Shown here: positions 1-8,321 of the stretch, one piece after another | How positions within the stretch are numbered: the stretch's first letter is position 1 | Layout of the letters: every line of letters begins with the position of its first letter | Source: Paenisporosarcina sp050269735 | Lineage (GTDB): Bacteria; Bacillota; Bacilli; Bacillales_A; Planococcaceae | Direction: 5' to 3' | Assembly (NCBI RefSeq): GCF_050269735.1 | Contig: NZ_JBNNIX010000001.1 | Coordinates: 372,001-436,000 of the forward strand | Length of the DNA: 64,000 nucleotides | Notes under the pieces: generated by a model | What the model saw: the letters and a program-made list of their open reading frames with translations, nothing else | Told to the model about the DNA's origin: nothing | The model's database searches: none | Program-made: the position numbers and the translations under genes

Positions 1-4
1 AAAA

Positions 5-24
5 CTGCCCTTAATAAAGGGCAG
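5..24 (-). terminator. Rho-independent terminator of proline dehydrogenase
   Basis: An 8-bp perfect stem (CTGCCCTT / AAGGGCAG) with a 4-nt loop is followed, on the minus strand, by a T-run at the window edge. It lies 11 bp past the stop of the proline dehydrogenase gene, so that gene is probably transcribed alone. Confidence 0.75.
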
Positions 25-34
25 CTGACTAAAA

Positions 35-1009
35 TTACTTCTTCTTTTTAGAAACTATACGGCCCAATGCGAATGCACCTGCAAAGACTCCGATTGCTGT
101 ATTTGTACGTTTGTTGAAGACTTGTTTTACAACAAGGTTCAAGTTTTGCGGACGTTCAGCCAATCTTCTCATGAAGTAACCGTACCAATCATCTCCGAAT
201 GGTACATATGTGCAGAAGTTATATCCTTCTTTCGCTAAATCCACTTGCATGTCTTTACGGAAACCATATAGCATCTGGAACTCAAATTTATCGTTTGAAA
301 TTTGATTTTCTTCCACAAACTTCTTCACATGATTAATGACGTTATGGTCATGTGTCGCGATTGACGTGAATTTACCATTCAGTAAATGATATTCAATCAA
401 TTTGATGTAGTTGGCATCAATTTCTTGTTTTGTTTGGTAAGCGTGTTCAACAGATTCTTTGTATGCACCTTTTACAATACGTAGACGCATATCTTTATAC
501 TTTTCAATGTCGTCTTGAGCACGGTAGAAGTAAGCTTGGATTACTGTGCCGACATTGCTGTACTTCTCAGAAAGTGTATCAATTAAATCGAATGAAGGTT
601 GAAGATGACCATAATCCTCCATATCAAGGTTGATATGCATTTCATACTTGCTTGCAGCATCAACGATTTCTAGCAAGTTTTCGTAACAGAAATCATAATC
701 GATATCTAAACCAAGTTGAGTTGGTTTCAAAGAAATGTGAGCATTAACACCATTCGCTTGAATCGCTTCAATCACTTCTAAAATACTAGCTTTTGCTTTC
801 AGCGCTTCCGATCTTTCGAAAACGAATTCGCCCAAGTTATCAACTGTTGCACTGATGCCCAACGCGTTTAACTCACGAATGCTTTTGATTGTATCTTCAA
901 CATTTGTTCCAGCTACAACTGTTTGTGCGCCTAGTTTTAAACCATATTTTTTAGCTGCACTCGTCAGCAATTGGTTTTTGGATAAAGCCATAAATACATC
1001 TTTTAACAT
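35..1009 (-). CDS. putB: Proline dehydrogenase (PutB/FadM type)
   Basis: FAD enzyme oxidising L-proline to 1-pyrroline-5-carboxylate, the first step of proline conversion to glutamate, normally at the membrane face. The 324-residue product has the single-domain length of Gram-positive enzymes. The C-terminal part carries the family signature FGDDWYGYFMRRLAERP (about residues 275-295), whose Arg and Glu residues bind proline. The start at 1009 was preferred to an ATG at 1135 because CAGGAGG lies 9 bp upstream and the extra 42 codons look unlike the family. A hairpin terminator follows directly. The partner pyrroline-5-carboxylate dehydrogenase is not in the window. Confidence 0.93.
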   Translation of the reverse strand: MLKDVFMALSKNQLLTSAAKKYGLKLGAQTVVAGTNVEDTIKSIRELNALGISATVDNLGEFVFERSEALKAKASILEVIEAIQANGVNAHISLKPTQLGLDIDYDFCYENLLEIVDAASKYEMHINLDMEDYGHLQPSFDLIDTLSEKYSNVGTVIQAYFYRAQDDIEKYKDMRLRIVKGAYKESVEHAYQTKQEIDANYIKLIEYHLLNGKFTSIATHDHNVINHVKKFVEENQISNDKFEFQMLYGFRKDMQVDLAKEGYNFCTYVPFGDDWYGYFMRRLAERPQNLNLVVKQVFNKRTNTAIGVFAGAFALGRIVSKKKK

Positions 1010-1389
1010 GATTTTTGCCTCCTGAAAAATATTCATTATATGTTGTCTTGCATCCGTAAAATCACTAATCCTATCATGTGAATCATGATACCGTTTCATT
1101 ATAAATCTTTTTTCACGAACATGTACACTAAACATATCGAAATTGTACGGAAATTCTTTCCTTATAATCTCATACCATCTATTTAATAGTATCTGAAAAA
1201 CATCACAACAGAACGATATCAGAAATAACTGAATTTTAGTGGTTGAAAACGCCTACAATACTCATCATAACGAGAATTCTGGGGGGTACGTAAAGAGACA
1301 AGAAATTCTTGCAGGCAGATAGCTTGATGATTGAAAGTCTACGATATATTATCAACTCAAGATATTAGATTATCGAAAGGATTTTGATG
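1010..1389. other. Intergenic region between divergent genes
   Basis: About 380 bp separate proline dehydrogenase (minus) from the monooxygenase (plus). The spacer must hold both promoters. A sequence close to a CcpA cre site, TGAAAACGCCTACA, lies at 1244-1257 with one mismatch to the usual consensus. No gene or stable hairpin was seen. Confidence 0.4.
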
Positions 1390-2397
1390 ATGACATTAAA
1401 TAAAAAATCTATTCCAGTATCCGTTTTGGATTTGGTTGCAGTACGTGAAGGACAAACACATAAACAAGCAATTGGCGATTTGGTCAGTTTAGCTCAACAT
1501 ACAGAAAAACTTGGTTACCAACGATATTGGCTAACCGAACATCATAATATGCCTGCAGTAATCAGCTCTGCCACTTCCATTCTCATTGGACATGTATTGG
1601 AAAATACCCAATCAATCCGAGTGGGATCAGGTGGAATCATGTTGCCGAATCATGCACCTCTAGTTGTGGCGGAGCAATTTGGGACATTAGAAGCCATTTA
1701 TCCAAAACGGGTGGACTTAGGTTTAGGCCGGGCACCGGGTACAGATATGCGTACAGCTCATGCACTTCGTCGCACGACACAGGAAACGGCTTTTGCGTTT
1801 CCACAAGATGTTGTGGAACTTCAACAATATTTTAAATCCAATGAACAACAAGGTGAAGTTCGTGCTTTTCCAGGCGTAGATGCCAATGTACCGATTTATA
1901 TTCTCGGTTCAAGTACATCAAGTGCTTCGCTGGCTGCTAGACTCGGATTGCCATATGCATTTGCAGCGCACTTTGCACCGGCTCAACTGGAACAAGCACT
2001 TCAAATTTATCGCAATCAATTTACACCATCTGAGTATTTAAGCGAACCTTACGTGATGGTTTGTGTAAATGTGGTAGCAGCTGATACAAATGAGGGAGCA
2101 GCAAAACTTGCTACTTCAACTGACCGTTTCTATTTAAATGTGGTTAGACGCACCGAAGAATTCTTGAAACCTCCAGTAGAATCAATGGATGGTTTATGGA
2201 ACTCATTTGAAGAAAGTGCAGTCCGTAGCATGTCGGCTTATTCCTTTAAAGGTGACAAGGACGCAATCCAGCAACAACTAAAAAAATTCCTGGATACTTT
2301 CCAAGTGGACGAATTAATGGCTGTGACCTACATTTACGAGCAACAAGCAAGACATCGTTCGTATGAAATACTGAAAGAAGCGATGGGCGAACTTTAA
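1390..2397 (+). CDS. LLM-class flavin-dependent oxidoreductase (MsnO8-like)
   Basis: Member of the luciferase-like monooxygenase superfamily: an F420- or FMN-dependent TIM barrel of 335 residues. Typical features are the N-terminal VSVLDLVAVREG strand, the YWLTEHHNMP segment near residue 50, the GSGGIMLPNHAP loop near residue 80 and the DLGLGRAPGTD segment near 110, all common in the MsnO8 subgroup. The substrate cannot be deduced. Three start codons are tandem (TTG 1384, ATG 1387, ATG 1390); ATG 1390 has the best spacing from AAAGGA at 1376-1381. It is a single gene followed by a terminator. Confidence 0.88.
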   Translation: MTLNKKSIPVSVLDLVAVREGQTHKQAIGDLVSLAQHTEKLGYQRYWLTEHHNMPAVISSATSILIGHVLENTQSIRVGSGGIMLPNHAPLVVAEQFGTLEAIYPKRVDLGLGRAPGTDMRTAHALRRTTQETAFAFPQDVVELQQYFKSNEQQGEVRAFPGVDANVPIYILGSSTSSASLAARLGLPYAFAAHFAPAQLEQALQIYRNQFTPSEYLSEPYVMVCVNVVAADTNEGAAKLATSTDRFYLNVVRRTEEFLKPPVESMDGLWNSFEESAVRSMSAYSFKGDKDAIQQQLKKFLDTFQVDELMAVTYIYEQQARHRSYEILKEAMGEL

Positions 2398-2410
2398 TAG
2401 TTACAAAAAA

Positions 2411-2437
2411 ACAGGCCGACATTCAGGCCTGTTTTTG
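2411..2437 (+). terminator. Terminator after the monooxygenase gene
   Basis: Stem ACAGGCC / GGCCTGT (2411-2417 and 2426-2432) is followed by TTTTTG and preceded by an A-run, so it could work in both directions. Confidence 0.85.
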
Positions 2438-2500
2438 TTATTTAACAACGATTGAACAGATTGGATCATTTCCAGTAACTCTTCAATAATGAGGTGAATA

Positions 2501-2600
2501 TTTTCGATTTGGTTGCAACTTTTCGGATTTGGTTGCAACTTTTACTATTTTTGTTGCAACTTTCCTGATTTGGTTGCAACTTTCGAGATTTCGTTGCAAC
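2501..2600. repeat. Array A: five 20-21 bp units with palindromic core GTTGCAAC
   Basis: GTTGCAAC occurs at 2512, 2532, 2553, 2573 and 2593, that is at steps of 20, 21, 20 and 20 bp. The core is a perfect 8-bp palindrome. The rest of each unit is T-rich (TTTCGGATTTG-like) and varies. The array lies between a terminator and the 3' end of the convergent reductase gene, so it is not a promoter element for either. Confidence 0.85.
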
Positions 2601-2640
2601 TATCCAATTACCTCCTAATTCCTCAGTTTCATTCCAAGAA

Positions 2641-3705
2641 TTATTCTATCTGAAAATTTCCCGATCCTGATAATTGTTCAATCAACTCTGAACCAAACAA
2701 AGTAGCTGGCGTATAACTACCACCTAGTAAGTCTTCTGTTTCGAGCAATCGCGTTACGATAGCTAGAGCGCCAAATACAGTCAAACTATAGACGTTTGCG
2801 GTTTGAATGCGAACGGTCCGTTTTTCGCCAGTAGAATTGGTTGCTTCACCCCAAATATAAGCGGGAGAGTTTTTCCGTGCTTCCTCATCAGGTCCAGTGA
2901 TTGATTTATCCACCCAATTTCTTAATAACTTTTGAAGCATCGGCTTTGCCAAGATGGGTTTCAGCCATTTTAATGAACGAGCACCAATAATTTTGTAAGT
3001 AGGCATAGGAATCCACGTGGTGATATTTGGAATGCCTGTCGTATAAAAGGCGGTTGAAACATCACCCCATGGAATGGCCATTGCTGAACGGGAACCCCTG
3101 CCAAAGTCGATAAACCGGACTTTAGTGCCGATTGGAAATTCAGTGATTATCCCATTTCTCCGTTCTGCACTTCCGGAAGAAAGCCCTTGGAGCATTGTTT
3201 TATAGGTGCCAGGTGATATGCCTGAGTCAGAGTCAAAGCCAAGAGATAGATGCGTGGCATTTGGTAGCAACTCCTTCAATTTAAGCGCTATACAATCTGT
3301 GGGTATGACATCAAAACCTACACCTGAACAAATAACCACACCTGCTTCTTTCGCACGCTTTGATTGCTCAGGTGCATGGGCATGTTCAAATACACCGATT
3401 TCTCCTGTGAGATCAAGGTAATGTACCCCAACTTCTATACATGCTTCAATCATAGGGGCACTAGTTACGGAGAATGGACCTGCACAATGAAGAACCAAGT
3501 CAATTCCTGAGAGTCCATCCTGTACATTAGTTGGCTCATTTAATGAAAACAAGCGACTTTCAAGCCCTAATTCACTGGCAAGCGTGTGGATTTTTTCCTT
3601 ATTTCGACCGCCCAGTATGGGTTTCAGCCCTTGTTCGACTGCTGTTCTCGCTATTAACTCGCCTGTATAACCATTGGCTCCATATATCATCCAAGTACCG
3701 TTCAT
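2641..3705 (-). CDS. Saccharopine dehydrogenase-like NADP-binding protein
   Basis: The 354-residue product starts with a Rossmann nucleotide-binding motif (YGANGYTGELIA, residues 8-19) and continues as in the saccharopine dehydrogenase-like/trans-acting enoyl reductase family, with a conserved HCAGPF segment near residue 75 and a LDLTGE segment near 97. Family members are NAD(P)-dependent reductases of varied or unknown substrate, so no pathway is assigned. ATG at 3705 has only a weak upstream GGGG. The gene stands alone, convergent with the monooxygenase. Confidence 0.82.
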   Translation of the reverse strand: MNGTWMIYGANGYTGELIARTAVEQGLKPILGGRNKEKIHTLASELGLESRLFSLNEPTNVQDGLSGIDLVLHCAGPFSVTSAPMIEACIEVGVHYLDLTGEIGVFEHAHAPEQSKRAKEAGVVICSGVGFDVIPTDCIALKLKELLPNATHLSLGFDSDSGISPGTYKTMLQGLSSGSAERRNGIITEFPIGTKVRFIDFGRGSRSAMAIPWGDVSTAFYTTGIPNITTWIPMPTYKIIGARSLKWLKPILAKPMLQKLLRNWVDKSITGPDEEARKNSPAYIWGEATNSTGEKRTVRIQTANVYSLTVFGALAIVTRLLETEDLLGGSYTPATLFGSELIEQLSGSGNFQIE

Positions 3706-3914
3706 TCAAAAAACCCCGATTCTACCGGACAGGAACTTAAAATTTTCTTCCGGAAATAAAAAATTTGAATATTTAATAAAAAATTTTTAAAAATTAAGTT
3801 TAATGAAGTATATAAATGGTTAAAGAGATAATACATGATTTTGAACATGGTTATCACCATACAAAATTAAATCTAAAAATTTAAAGCTACTAAACAGTTG
3901 GAGGATGCAAACAG

Positions 3915-4100
3915 ATGAGAACGAAAACAGTTTATAAACAACATTTATTATTGAAGCAAATTAACCGTAAAAAGAAAGACATGTACCAAAAAGCAAAACA
4001 GTTTGGTTACACGCATACTTTGGTTGTAACTTGTAGCCAAGAACTTGATCACCTCTTAAACCAATACCAAGGCATGTTTCCTTACCAAGAAGTAGGGTGA
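3915..4100 (+). CDS. Spo0E-like aspartyl-phosphate phosphatase
   Basis: A 61-residue protein whose C-terminal half has the Spo0E/Rap-phosphatase-like small-protein signature: an INRKKKDMYQKA helix, a G-T-H turn and the SQELDHLLNQY motif (about residues 44-54). Members dephosphorylate Spo0A~P and delay sporulation, or act on related response regulators; this is known for the family, not shown here. GGAGG at 3901-3905 supports the start. The motif supports a spore-forming host. Confidence 0.8.
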   Translation: MRTKTVYKQHLLLKQINRKKKDMYQKAKQFGYTHTLVVTCSQELDHLLNQYQGMFPYQEVG

Positions 4101-4214
4101 ATATGCACTGTATCTTACTGCACTAACGTCATTTTCAGATTCGCTCATCTAGATACTCTCAACTGTTGAAGTAATAACTAATTAAACAATCAAAGAATGC
4201 CATAAAGTAAGTAT

Positions 4215-4267
4215 ACCCTTGTTGATGTGAAGGCCGCGAAGCCCCAACCCTCAACAAGGGTTTTTTG
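4215..4267 (+). terminator. Terminator after the Spo0E-like gene
   Basis: An 11-bp perfect stem ACCCTTGTTGA / TCAACAAGGGT (4215-4225, 4251-4261) encloses a 25-nt GC-rich loop and runs into TTTTT. The 4101-4402 gap contains no other recognisable element. Confidence 0.8.
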
Positions 4268-4402
4268 CTTCATTATTTCCGCGGAAATGCACAGCATATT
4301 CAATTCTTGGGAAAGCTTTAAGTGAGAAGTTCGAGACGCTTTGAGTCATGGAATGTAAACGTGTAAAATGGCTTTAGGAAATCTATTGAAAAAGGTGTTT
4401 TC

Positions 4403-5521
4403 ATGAAAAATTACATCATCGTAGGAGCTGGAATATTAGGAGCTTCAACCGCTTATCATCTAGCTAAATCTGGTGCGATCGTAACTGTCGTGGATCGACA
4501 TGATGAAGGACAGGCAACAGACGCCGCGGCGGGTATTATTTGTCCATGGCTATCACAAAGACGTAACAAAGCTTGGTACGCACTTGCTAAGAGTGGGGCG
4601 GCCTATTATGAGGAACTGATTGCCCAATTGGAAGAAGACGGGGAAACAGAAACGGGTTACAAACGTGTGGGAGCCATTAGTTTGCATACCGACGAGAGTA
4701 AACTCATTAAAATGGAAGAACGAGCTATTGCAAGAAGAGAGGATGCGCCGGAAATTGGAGATGTTCGTCTAATCACACCGGATGAAACGAGCTCGGCATT
4801 TCCTCCTTTAGCTAAAGAATATAGCGCAGTGTATGTTAGTGGAGCGGCTCGAGTAAACGGCAGGGCATTGAGACAATCCTTAGTCAATGCTGCAAAAAAA
4901 CATGGAGCAACTTTCGTTCAAGGCTCTGCTGAAATTGAACATGAAAATGCAGCTGTCACTGGTGTTCGAGTCGGCAATGAACATTACGCTGCGGAAAATG
5001 TAATAATAACTGCTGGAGCGTGGGCAGATTACTTGTTGAAACCATTATGCATTGAGTTACAACTCTCTTCTCAGAAAGCTCAAATCGTTCATCTTCAAAT
5101 CGAGAATTCGCAAACGGATGATTGGCCAGTTGTGATGCCTCCAAATGATCAATACATTCTTGCTTTTGATGACGGCCAAGTGGTAATTGGGGCCACCCAT
5201 GAAGACCATGAAAATTTTGATCTCCGCGTAACTGCAGGTGGTTTGTACGAAGTCTTTCACAAAGCGCTTTCCGTGGCACCAGGATTAGCGGACAGTACAT
5301 TTGTTGAAACCCGTGTAGGTTTTCGCCCATTTACACCAAATTTCCTGCCAGTTATCGGGCAGGTTCCTGGCTGGGAAGGACTTCTTCTCGCTAACGGATT
5401 AGGTGCTTCTGGTTTAACTGTAGGTCCATTCCTTGGTGCACAACTTGCGAAACTTGCGCTTGATGAACCCGTCGAAATTGATCTGGCGTTATACGATGTG
5501 TCAGGTGCTATTGTGGAATAA
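4403..5521 (+). CDS. FAD-dependent amino-acid oxidase-type oxidoreductase (DAO family)
   Basis: The 372-residue product has an N-terminal FAD-binding dinucleotide fold (IIVGAGILGASTAYHLAKSG, residues 5-24) and the C-terminal DAO-family segment VGFRPFTPNFLPVIG followed by GLGASGLTVGP, which closes over the flavin. Relatives include glycine oxidase and D-amino-acid dehydrogenase; the substrate is probably an amine or amino acid but is not defined. It stands alone and ends at a strong bidirectional terminator. Confidence 0.88.
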   Translation: MKNYIIVGAGILGASTAYHLAKSGAIVTVVDRHDEGQATDAAAGIICPWLSQRRNKAWYALAKSGAAYYEELIAQLEEDGETETGYKRVGAISLHTDESKLIKMEERAIARREDAPEIGDVRLITPDETSSAFPPLAKEYSAVYVSGAARVNGRALRQSLVNAAKKHGATFVQGSAEIEHENAAVTGVRVGNEHYAAENVIITAGAWADYLLKPLCIELQLSSQKAQIVHLQIENSQTDDWPVVMPPNDQYILAFDDGQVVIGATHEDHENFDLRVTAGGLYEVFHKALSVAPGLADSTFVETRVGFRPFTPNFLPVIGQVPGWEGLLLANGLGASGLTVGPFLGAQLAKLALDEPVEIDLALYDVSGAIVE

Positions 5522-5540
5522 TTTAATGAATCCAAACAAA

Positions 5541-5586
5541 CGAACACCCCCGTAGAGACGTTTTTCTACGGGGGTGTTCGTTTTTT
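5541..5586. terminator. Bidirectional terminator
   Basis: A 16-bp perfect stem (5541-5556 with 5565-5580, CGAACACCCCCGTAGA) and a T-run serves the convergent FAD oxidoreductase and HxlR genes. Confidence 0.92.
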
Positions 5587-5902
5587 AATTTTCTTCAATA
5601 ATTTCGATATGATGTTCTCCCCAAGCACACATGGCATCTAAAATTGGTCGCAATGACCATCCGTACTCAGTTAACGAATAAATGACTTTTGGTGGAACTT
5701 GATCAAATACCATTCTGTTCACTACGCCATCTTGCTCCAGTTCACGCAATTGCTGCGTCAGCATTTTTTGTGTAATGGTCGGCATGAGCTTCTTTAATTC
5801 ACTCGTCCGTTTTTCTCCTTTAATTAAATGGCACATGATTACAACTTTCCATTTCCCACCAATTACGTCCAGCGTCGCTTCAACAGGTATATTATATGCC
5901 AT
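5585..5902 (-). CDS. HxlR/YodB-family transcriptional regulator
   Basis: A 105-residue winged-helix protein of the HxlR family. Visible signatures are ALDVIGGKW-like (here TLDVIGGKWK, residues 10-19), the helix-turn-helix with TQKMLTQQLRELEQDGVV, and the wing VPPKVIYSLTEYG. Members often respond to electrophiles or disulfide stress. It contains two Cys (residues 24 and 92), so redox sensing is possible but not shown. AGAGGAGG precedes the start. It is divergent from the MFS exporter at 6399, with candidate operators between them, so it probably controls that exporter and itself. Confidence 0.92.
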   Translation of the reverse strand: MAYNIPVEATLDVIGGKWKVVIMCHLIKGEKRTSELKKLMPTITQKMLTQQLRELEQDGVVNRMVFDQVPPKVIYSLTEYGWSLRPILDAMCAWGEHHIEIIEEN

Positions 5903-6027
5903 AGCGTTGCCTCCTCTATAAATTCAAAGGCTCCAAAAAGAACCTATCATCCTTAAGTGTGTGTACGTTTTCAATTAATCGCATTCTAACATATCCCACT
6001 TTACTCTAGCATCTTTTAAAAGGATAT

Positions 6028-6062
6028 AGGTACTTTAAAGTGCCTACATTACTTAAAAGTGC
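6028..6062. promoter_or_regulatory. Candidate HxlR operators
   Basis: A near-perfect palindrome AGGTACTTTAAAGTGCCT (6028-6045) is followed by a second related half-palindrome TACTTAAAAGTGC (6050-6062). Both contain TACTTnAAAGTG, resembling HxlR/YodB-type sites built on TACT/AGTA. They sit between hxlR and the divergent exporter. This is an inference from position and symmetry. Confidence 0.5.
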
Positions 6063-6149
6063 GTACTGTTCATTGGTGGAGTAAGGGTACATAATAAGTT
6101 TTGCCGGCGAGTTAAGCTCCAGGAAAACCATGGAGGATCAGATTGAAGC

Positions 6150-6348
6150 TCTTGGTTTCAGGTAGACAGATTTTTTGGTTCCAGGTAGACAGAACTGATC
6201 TCTAGGTAGACAGAAGCGTGCTCCAGGTAGACAGAACTGATCTCCAGGTAGACAGAAGCGTGCTCCAGGTAGACAGAACTGATCTCCAGGTAGACAGAAA
6301 CGTGTTCCAGGTAGACAGAACAGCCTTCCAGGTTGCACAAAATGCTTT
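6150..6348. repeat. Array B: nine 21-bp units with core CCAGGTAGACAGA
   Basis: GGTAGACAGA (or its last degenerate form GGTTGCACAA) occurs at 6161, 6184, 6205, 6226, 6247, 6268, 6289, 6310 and 6331: after a first step of 23, the spacing is exactly 21 bp. The variable 8-9 nt between cores alternate ACTGATCTC and AGCGTGCTC in the middle units, giving a 42-bp higher-order period. The last unit, CCAGGTTGCACAAAATGC, is the complement of the first unit of arrays C and D. The array ends 50 bp before the exporter start. Apparent reading frames through it are artefacts of the 21-bp period. Confidence 0.93.
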
Positions 6349-6398
6349 TTCGACTACCTCGCATACTTGCCATCAATAAAAAACAGGAGGATTCATAC

Positions 6399-7604
6399 AT
6401 GAAACATTCACATACAGCTGAAAATACAGCAAGAAATGGCAAGCTAGCGTTATGGGCACTTGCCATAAGCGCTTTTGGAATAGGAACGACTGAATTTGTT
6501 CCCGTAGGATTATTGGCTTCGATTGCACAGGATTTGGATATCGGAATTACACTTGCAGGATTATTGATTTCTGGTTATGCGGTGGGTGTAGCGGTTGGTG
6601 CGCCACTATTAACTGCACTTACGAATCGAATCAGCCGGAAAACGCTGTTAATTTCCTTAATGTTTGTTTTTATAGTAGGAAATATCGTTGCCGCCATGTC
6701 CACATCGTTTGAACTGTTAATGGTCGCTCGGTTTATTACGGCATTTTCACATGGTGTTTTCTTTTCAATAGGAGCAACCATTGCAGTGCAATTAGTGCCT
6801 GCGCATAAAAAAGCAAGTGCCATTGCGTTAATGTTTACCGGATTAACTGTAGCCACTGTTACAGGAGTACCACTTGGCACGTTTATCGGACAAGCATTTG
6901 GATGGCGTGCAACATTCTGGGGAGTTGCGATTCTTGGAATCATCGCGGTCGTAGCAAGTGCTTTGTTGATTCCGAAAAACCTGGAACAATCTCCACCTGC
7001 CAAATTTAAGGATATGTTTAGACTTGTCACAAACACACGTCTTTTACTCGGATTGGCCATAACGGCACTTGGGTACGGAGGAACGTTTGTAGCATTCACG
7101 TACTTAACGCCGATCTTACAAGAAGTCACAAAACTTGATTCAAAATTAATTAGCATTGTTCTATTGGTTTACGGAATTGCCGTTGCTATTGGGAATGCTA
7201 TAGGAGGAAAGCTTGCCAATCACAATCCTGCACGAGCGCTGTTTTGGATGTTTATCCTGCACGCAGCCATCATGATTGTCATGTCCTTTATGATTCCATT
7301 TAAAATTGCCGGATTAATCGCCATCATGTTAATGGGGTTGCTTGCCTTTATGAACGTTCCTGGATTGCAGCTATATGTCGTTCAACTGGCTGAAAAATAT
7401 GTTCCGACTGCGGTTGATGTTGCTTCTGCACTGAACATTGCCGCGTTTAATGTTGGAATCGCATTAGGTTCGATTATTGGTGGAGTAGTGATTAATACAA
7501 TTGGTTTGGTGCATACTCCGTGGGTAGGCGGAATCATGGTTTTAGGTGCTGTTCTACTAACTGCTGTATCACTGCGCCTTGAGAAAAGAGATGCTTTAGA
7601 ATAA
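6399..7604 (+). CDS. MFS transporter, DHA1 drug-exporter type
   Basis: A 401-residue major facilitator with about 12 membrane segments. The N-terminal GIGTTEFVPVGLL stretch in the first helix, the loop motif NRISRKTLL between helices 2 and 3, and the GLTVATVTGVPLG motif in helix 5 (antiporter motif C region) place it with AraJ/YdhP/YtbD-type DHA1 exporters. The start at 6399 is chosen over 6333 because AGGAGG lies at 6385-6390 and the upstream frame runs into array B. Divergence from the HxlR regulator suggests inducible efflux or detoxification. Confidence 0.9.
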   Translation: MKHSHTAENTARNGKLALWALAISAFGIGTTEFVPVGLLASIAQDLDIGITLAGLLISGYAVGVAVGAPLLTALTNRISRKTLLISLMFVFIVGNIVAAMSTSFELLMVARFITAFSHGVFFSIGATIAVQLVPAHKKASAIALMFTGLTVATVTGVPLGTFIGQAFGWRATFWGVAILGIIAVVASALLIPKNLEQSPPAKFKDMFRLVTNTRLLLGLAITALGYGGTFVAFTYLTPILQEVTKLDSKLISIVLLVYGIAVAIGNAIGGKLANHNPARALFWMFILHAAIMIVMSFMIPFKIAGLIAIMLMGLLAFMNVPGLQLYVVQLAEKYVPTAVDVASALNIAAFNVGIALGSIIGGVVINTIGLVHTPWVGGIMVLGAVLLTAVSLRLEKRDALE

Positions 7605-7662
7605 AGGAAGTTCAATAAGGACAAACTAATGTTTTCAATAGATAAGAGAGGAGGATGCAAAG

Positions 7663-7839
7663 ATGAGTGAGAGAAAACCTCCACATCAACAAATGTCTGA
7701 AGAAAATAACGGTTTGTCCGCCACGCAAGAAGTGCTGTATAACGAAGAGTTCAACAGAGCTGATAAAGCGAGTGGACTAGAAGGCGTTAAAGGCATTAAC
7801 AAGAAAGACAAAAACAAAGACGAGAAGAATTTTCATTAA
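7663..7839 (+). CDS. Small hydrophilic protein, unknown function
   Basis: A 58-residue frame beginning MSERKPPHQQ, behind a strong GAGGAGG at 7649-7655 and ending just before a terminator. It is highly charged and Lys/Asn/Glu rich, has no membrane segment and ends KDKNKDEKNFH. Such proteins are common in spore-formers, but no family was recognised. It starts 58 bp after the exporter and may be co-transcribed with it. Confidence 0.7.
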   Translation: MSERKPPHQQMSEENNGLSATQEVLYNEEFNRADKASGLEGVKGINKKDKNKDEKNFH

Positions 7840-7840
7840 A

Positions 7841-7887
7841 AAAGAGGCAAGTCCAGGTTGAGTTTCAACTTTGGATTTGCCTCTTTT
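7841..7887. terminator. Bidirectional terminator
   Basis: AAAGAGGCAAGTCCA pairs with TGGATTTGCCTCTTT (7841-7855, 7872-7886) with one mismatch and ends in a T-run. It lies between convergent small genes. Confidence 0.88.
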
Positions 7888-7923
7888 TATACAGTATTCA
7901 TACAGTGCAAGTTAACAATAAAA

Positions 7924-8106
7924 TTACATAGTTGTCGATTTTTTCTTATCAAAGGAATTTAATACTTGATCAAGCATGCCTTTACCATTTCCACTTTTCG
8001 TGAAATCGTTGACTTGGCCTTTCAATTTTTCTCTGGAATCTTTGTTTCGCATTAGGAAAGCCGCTCCAAGTCCAAGTGCTGCCATTGCCATAGTATTTCT
8101 TTTCAT
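7924..8106 (-). CDS. Small protein with N-terminal hydrophobic segment, unknown
   Basis: A 60-residue protein: a short Lys/Arg N-terminus, a 13-residue hydrophobic stretch (MAMAALGLGAAFL) followed by RNKDSREKLK and a polar, Lys-rich tail. It resembles small YtxH-like or DUF3918-like proteins, but this is not certain. A good AGGAGGC site precedes the ATG. Function unknown. Confidence 0.7.
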   Translation of the reverse strand: MKRNTMAMAALGLGAAFLMRNKDSREKLKGQVNDFTKSGNGKGMLDQVLNSFDKKKSTTM

Positions 8107-8321
8107 TGTTAAACGCCTCCTGATAAATTTTAGTAATAGTGTTGTAGTAATTTAATTCCCCAAATGTAGAACTTCAAACATCTCATCCTATGTTCCTTTA
8201 AAAAAATGATAGATATGTATTTTCAATATAAAATTTGCATTTTTATTAACTTACGGTTGTATCCCAATATTATCTTCTTTATAATAATCCTATATTTCAG
8301 AAAACGTTTGGAAGTGAAAAG

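Noticed and set aside
1244..1257. Possible CcpA cre site TGAAAACGCCTACA
   Set aside because: One mismatch and only weak symmetry; position is plausible for putB, but not strong enough to list as a site.
6138..6466. Reading frames through array B that would encode Leu-Pro-Gly or Val-Tyr-Leu-Glu repeat peptides
   Set aside because: The repeat period is 21 bp, a multiple of three, so open frames appear in several phases. There is no RBS, and the exporter's own RBS lies downstream.
8299..8312. Cre-like AGAAAACGTTTGGA just before pxpB
   Set aside because: Two mismatches to the consensus and overlap with the ribosome binding region.
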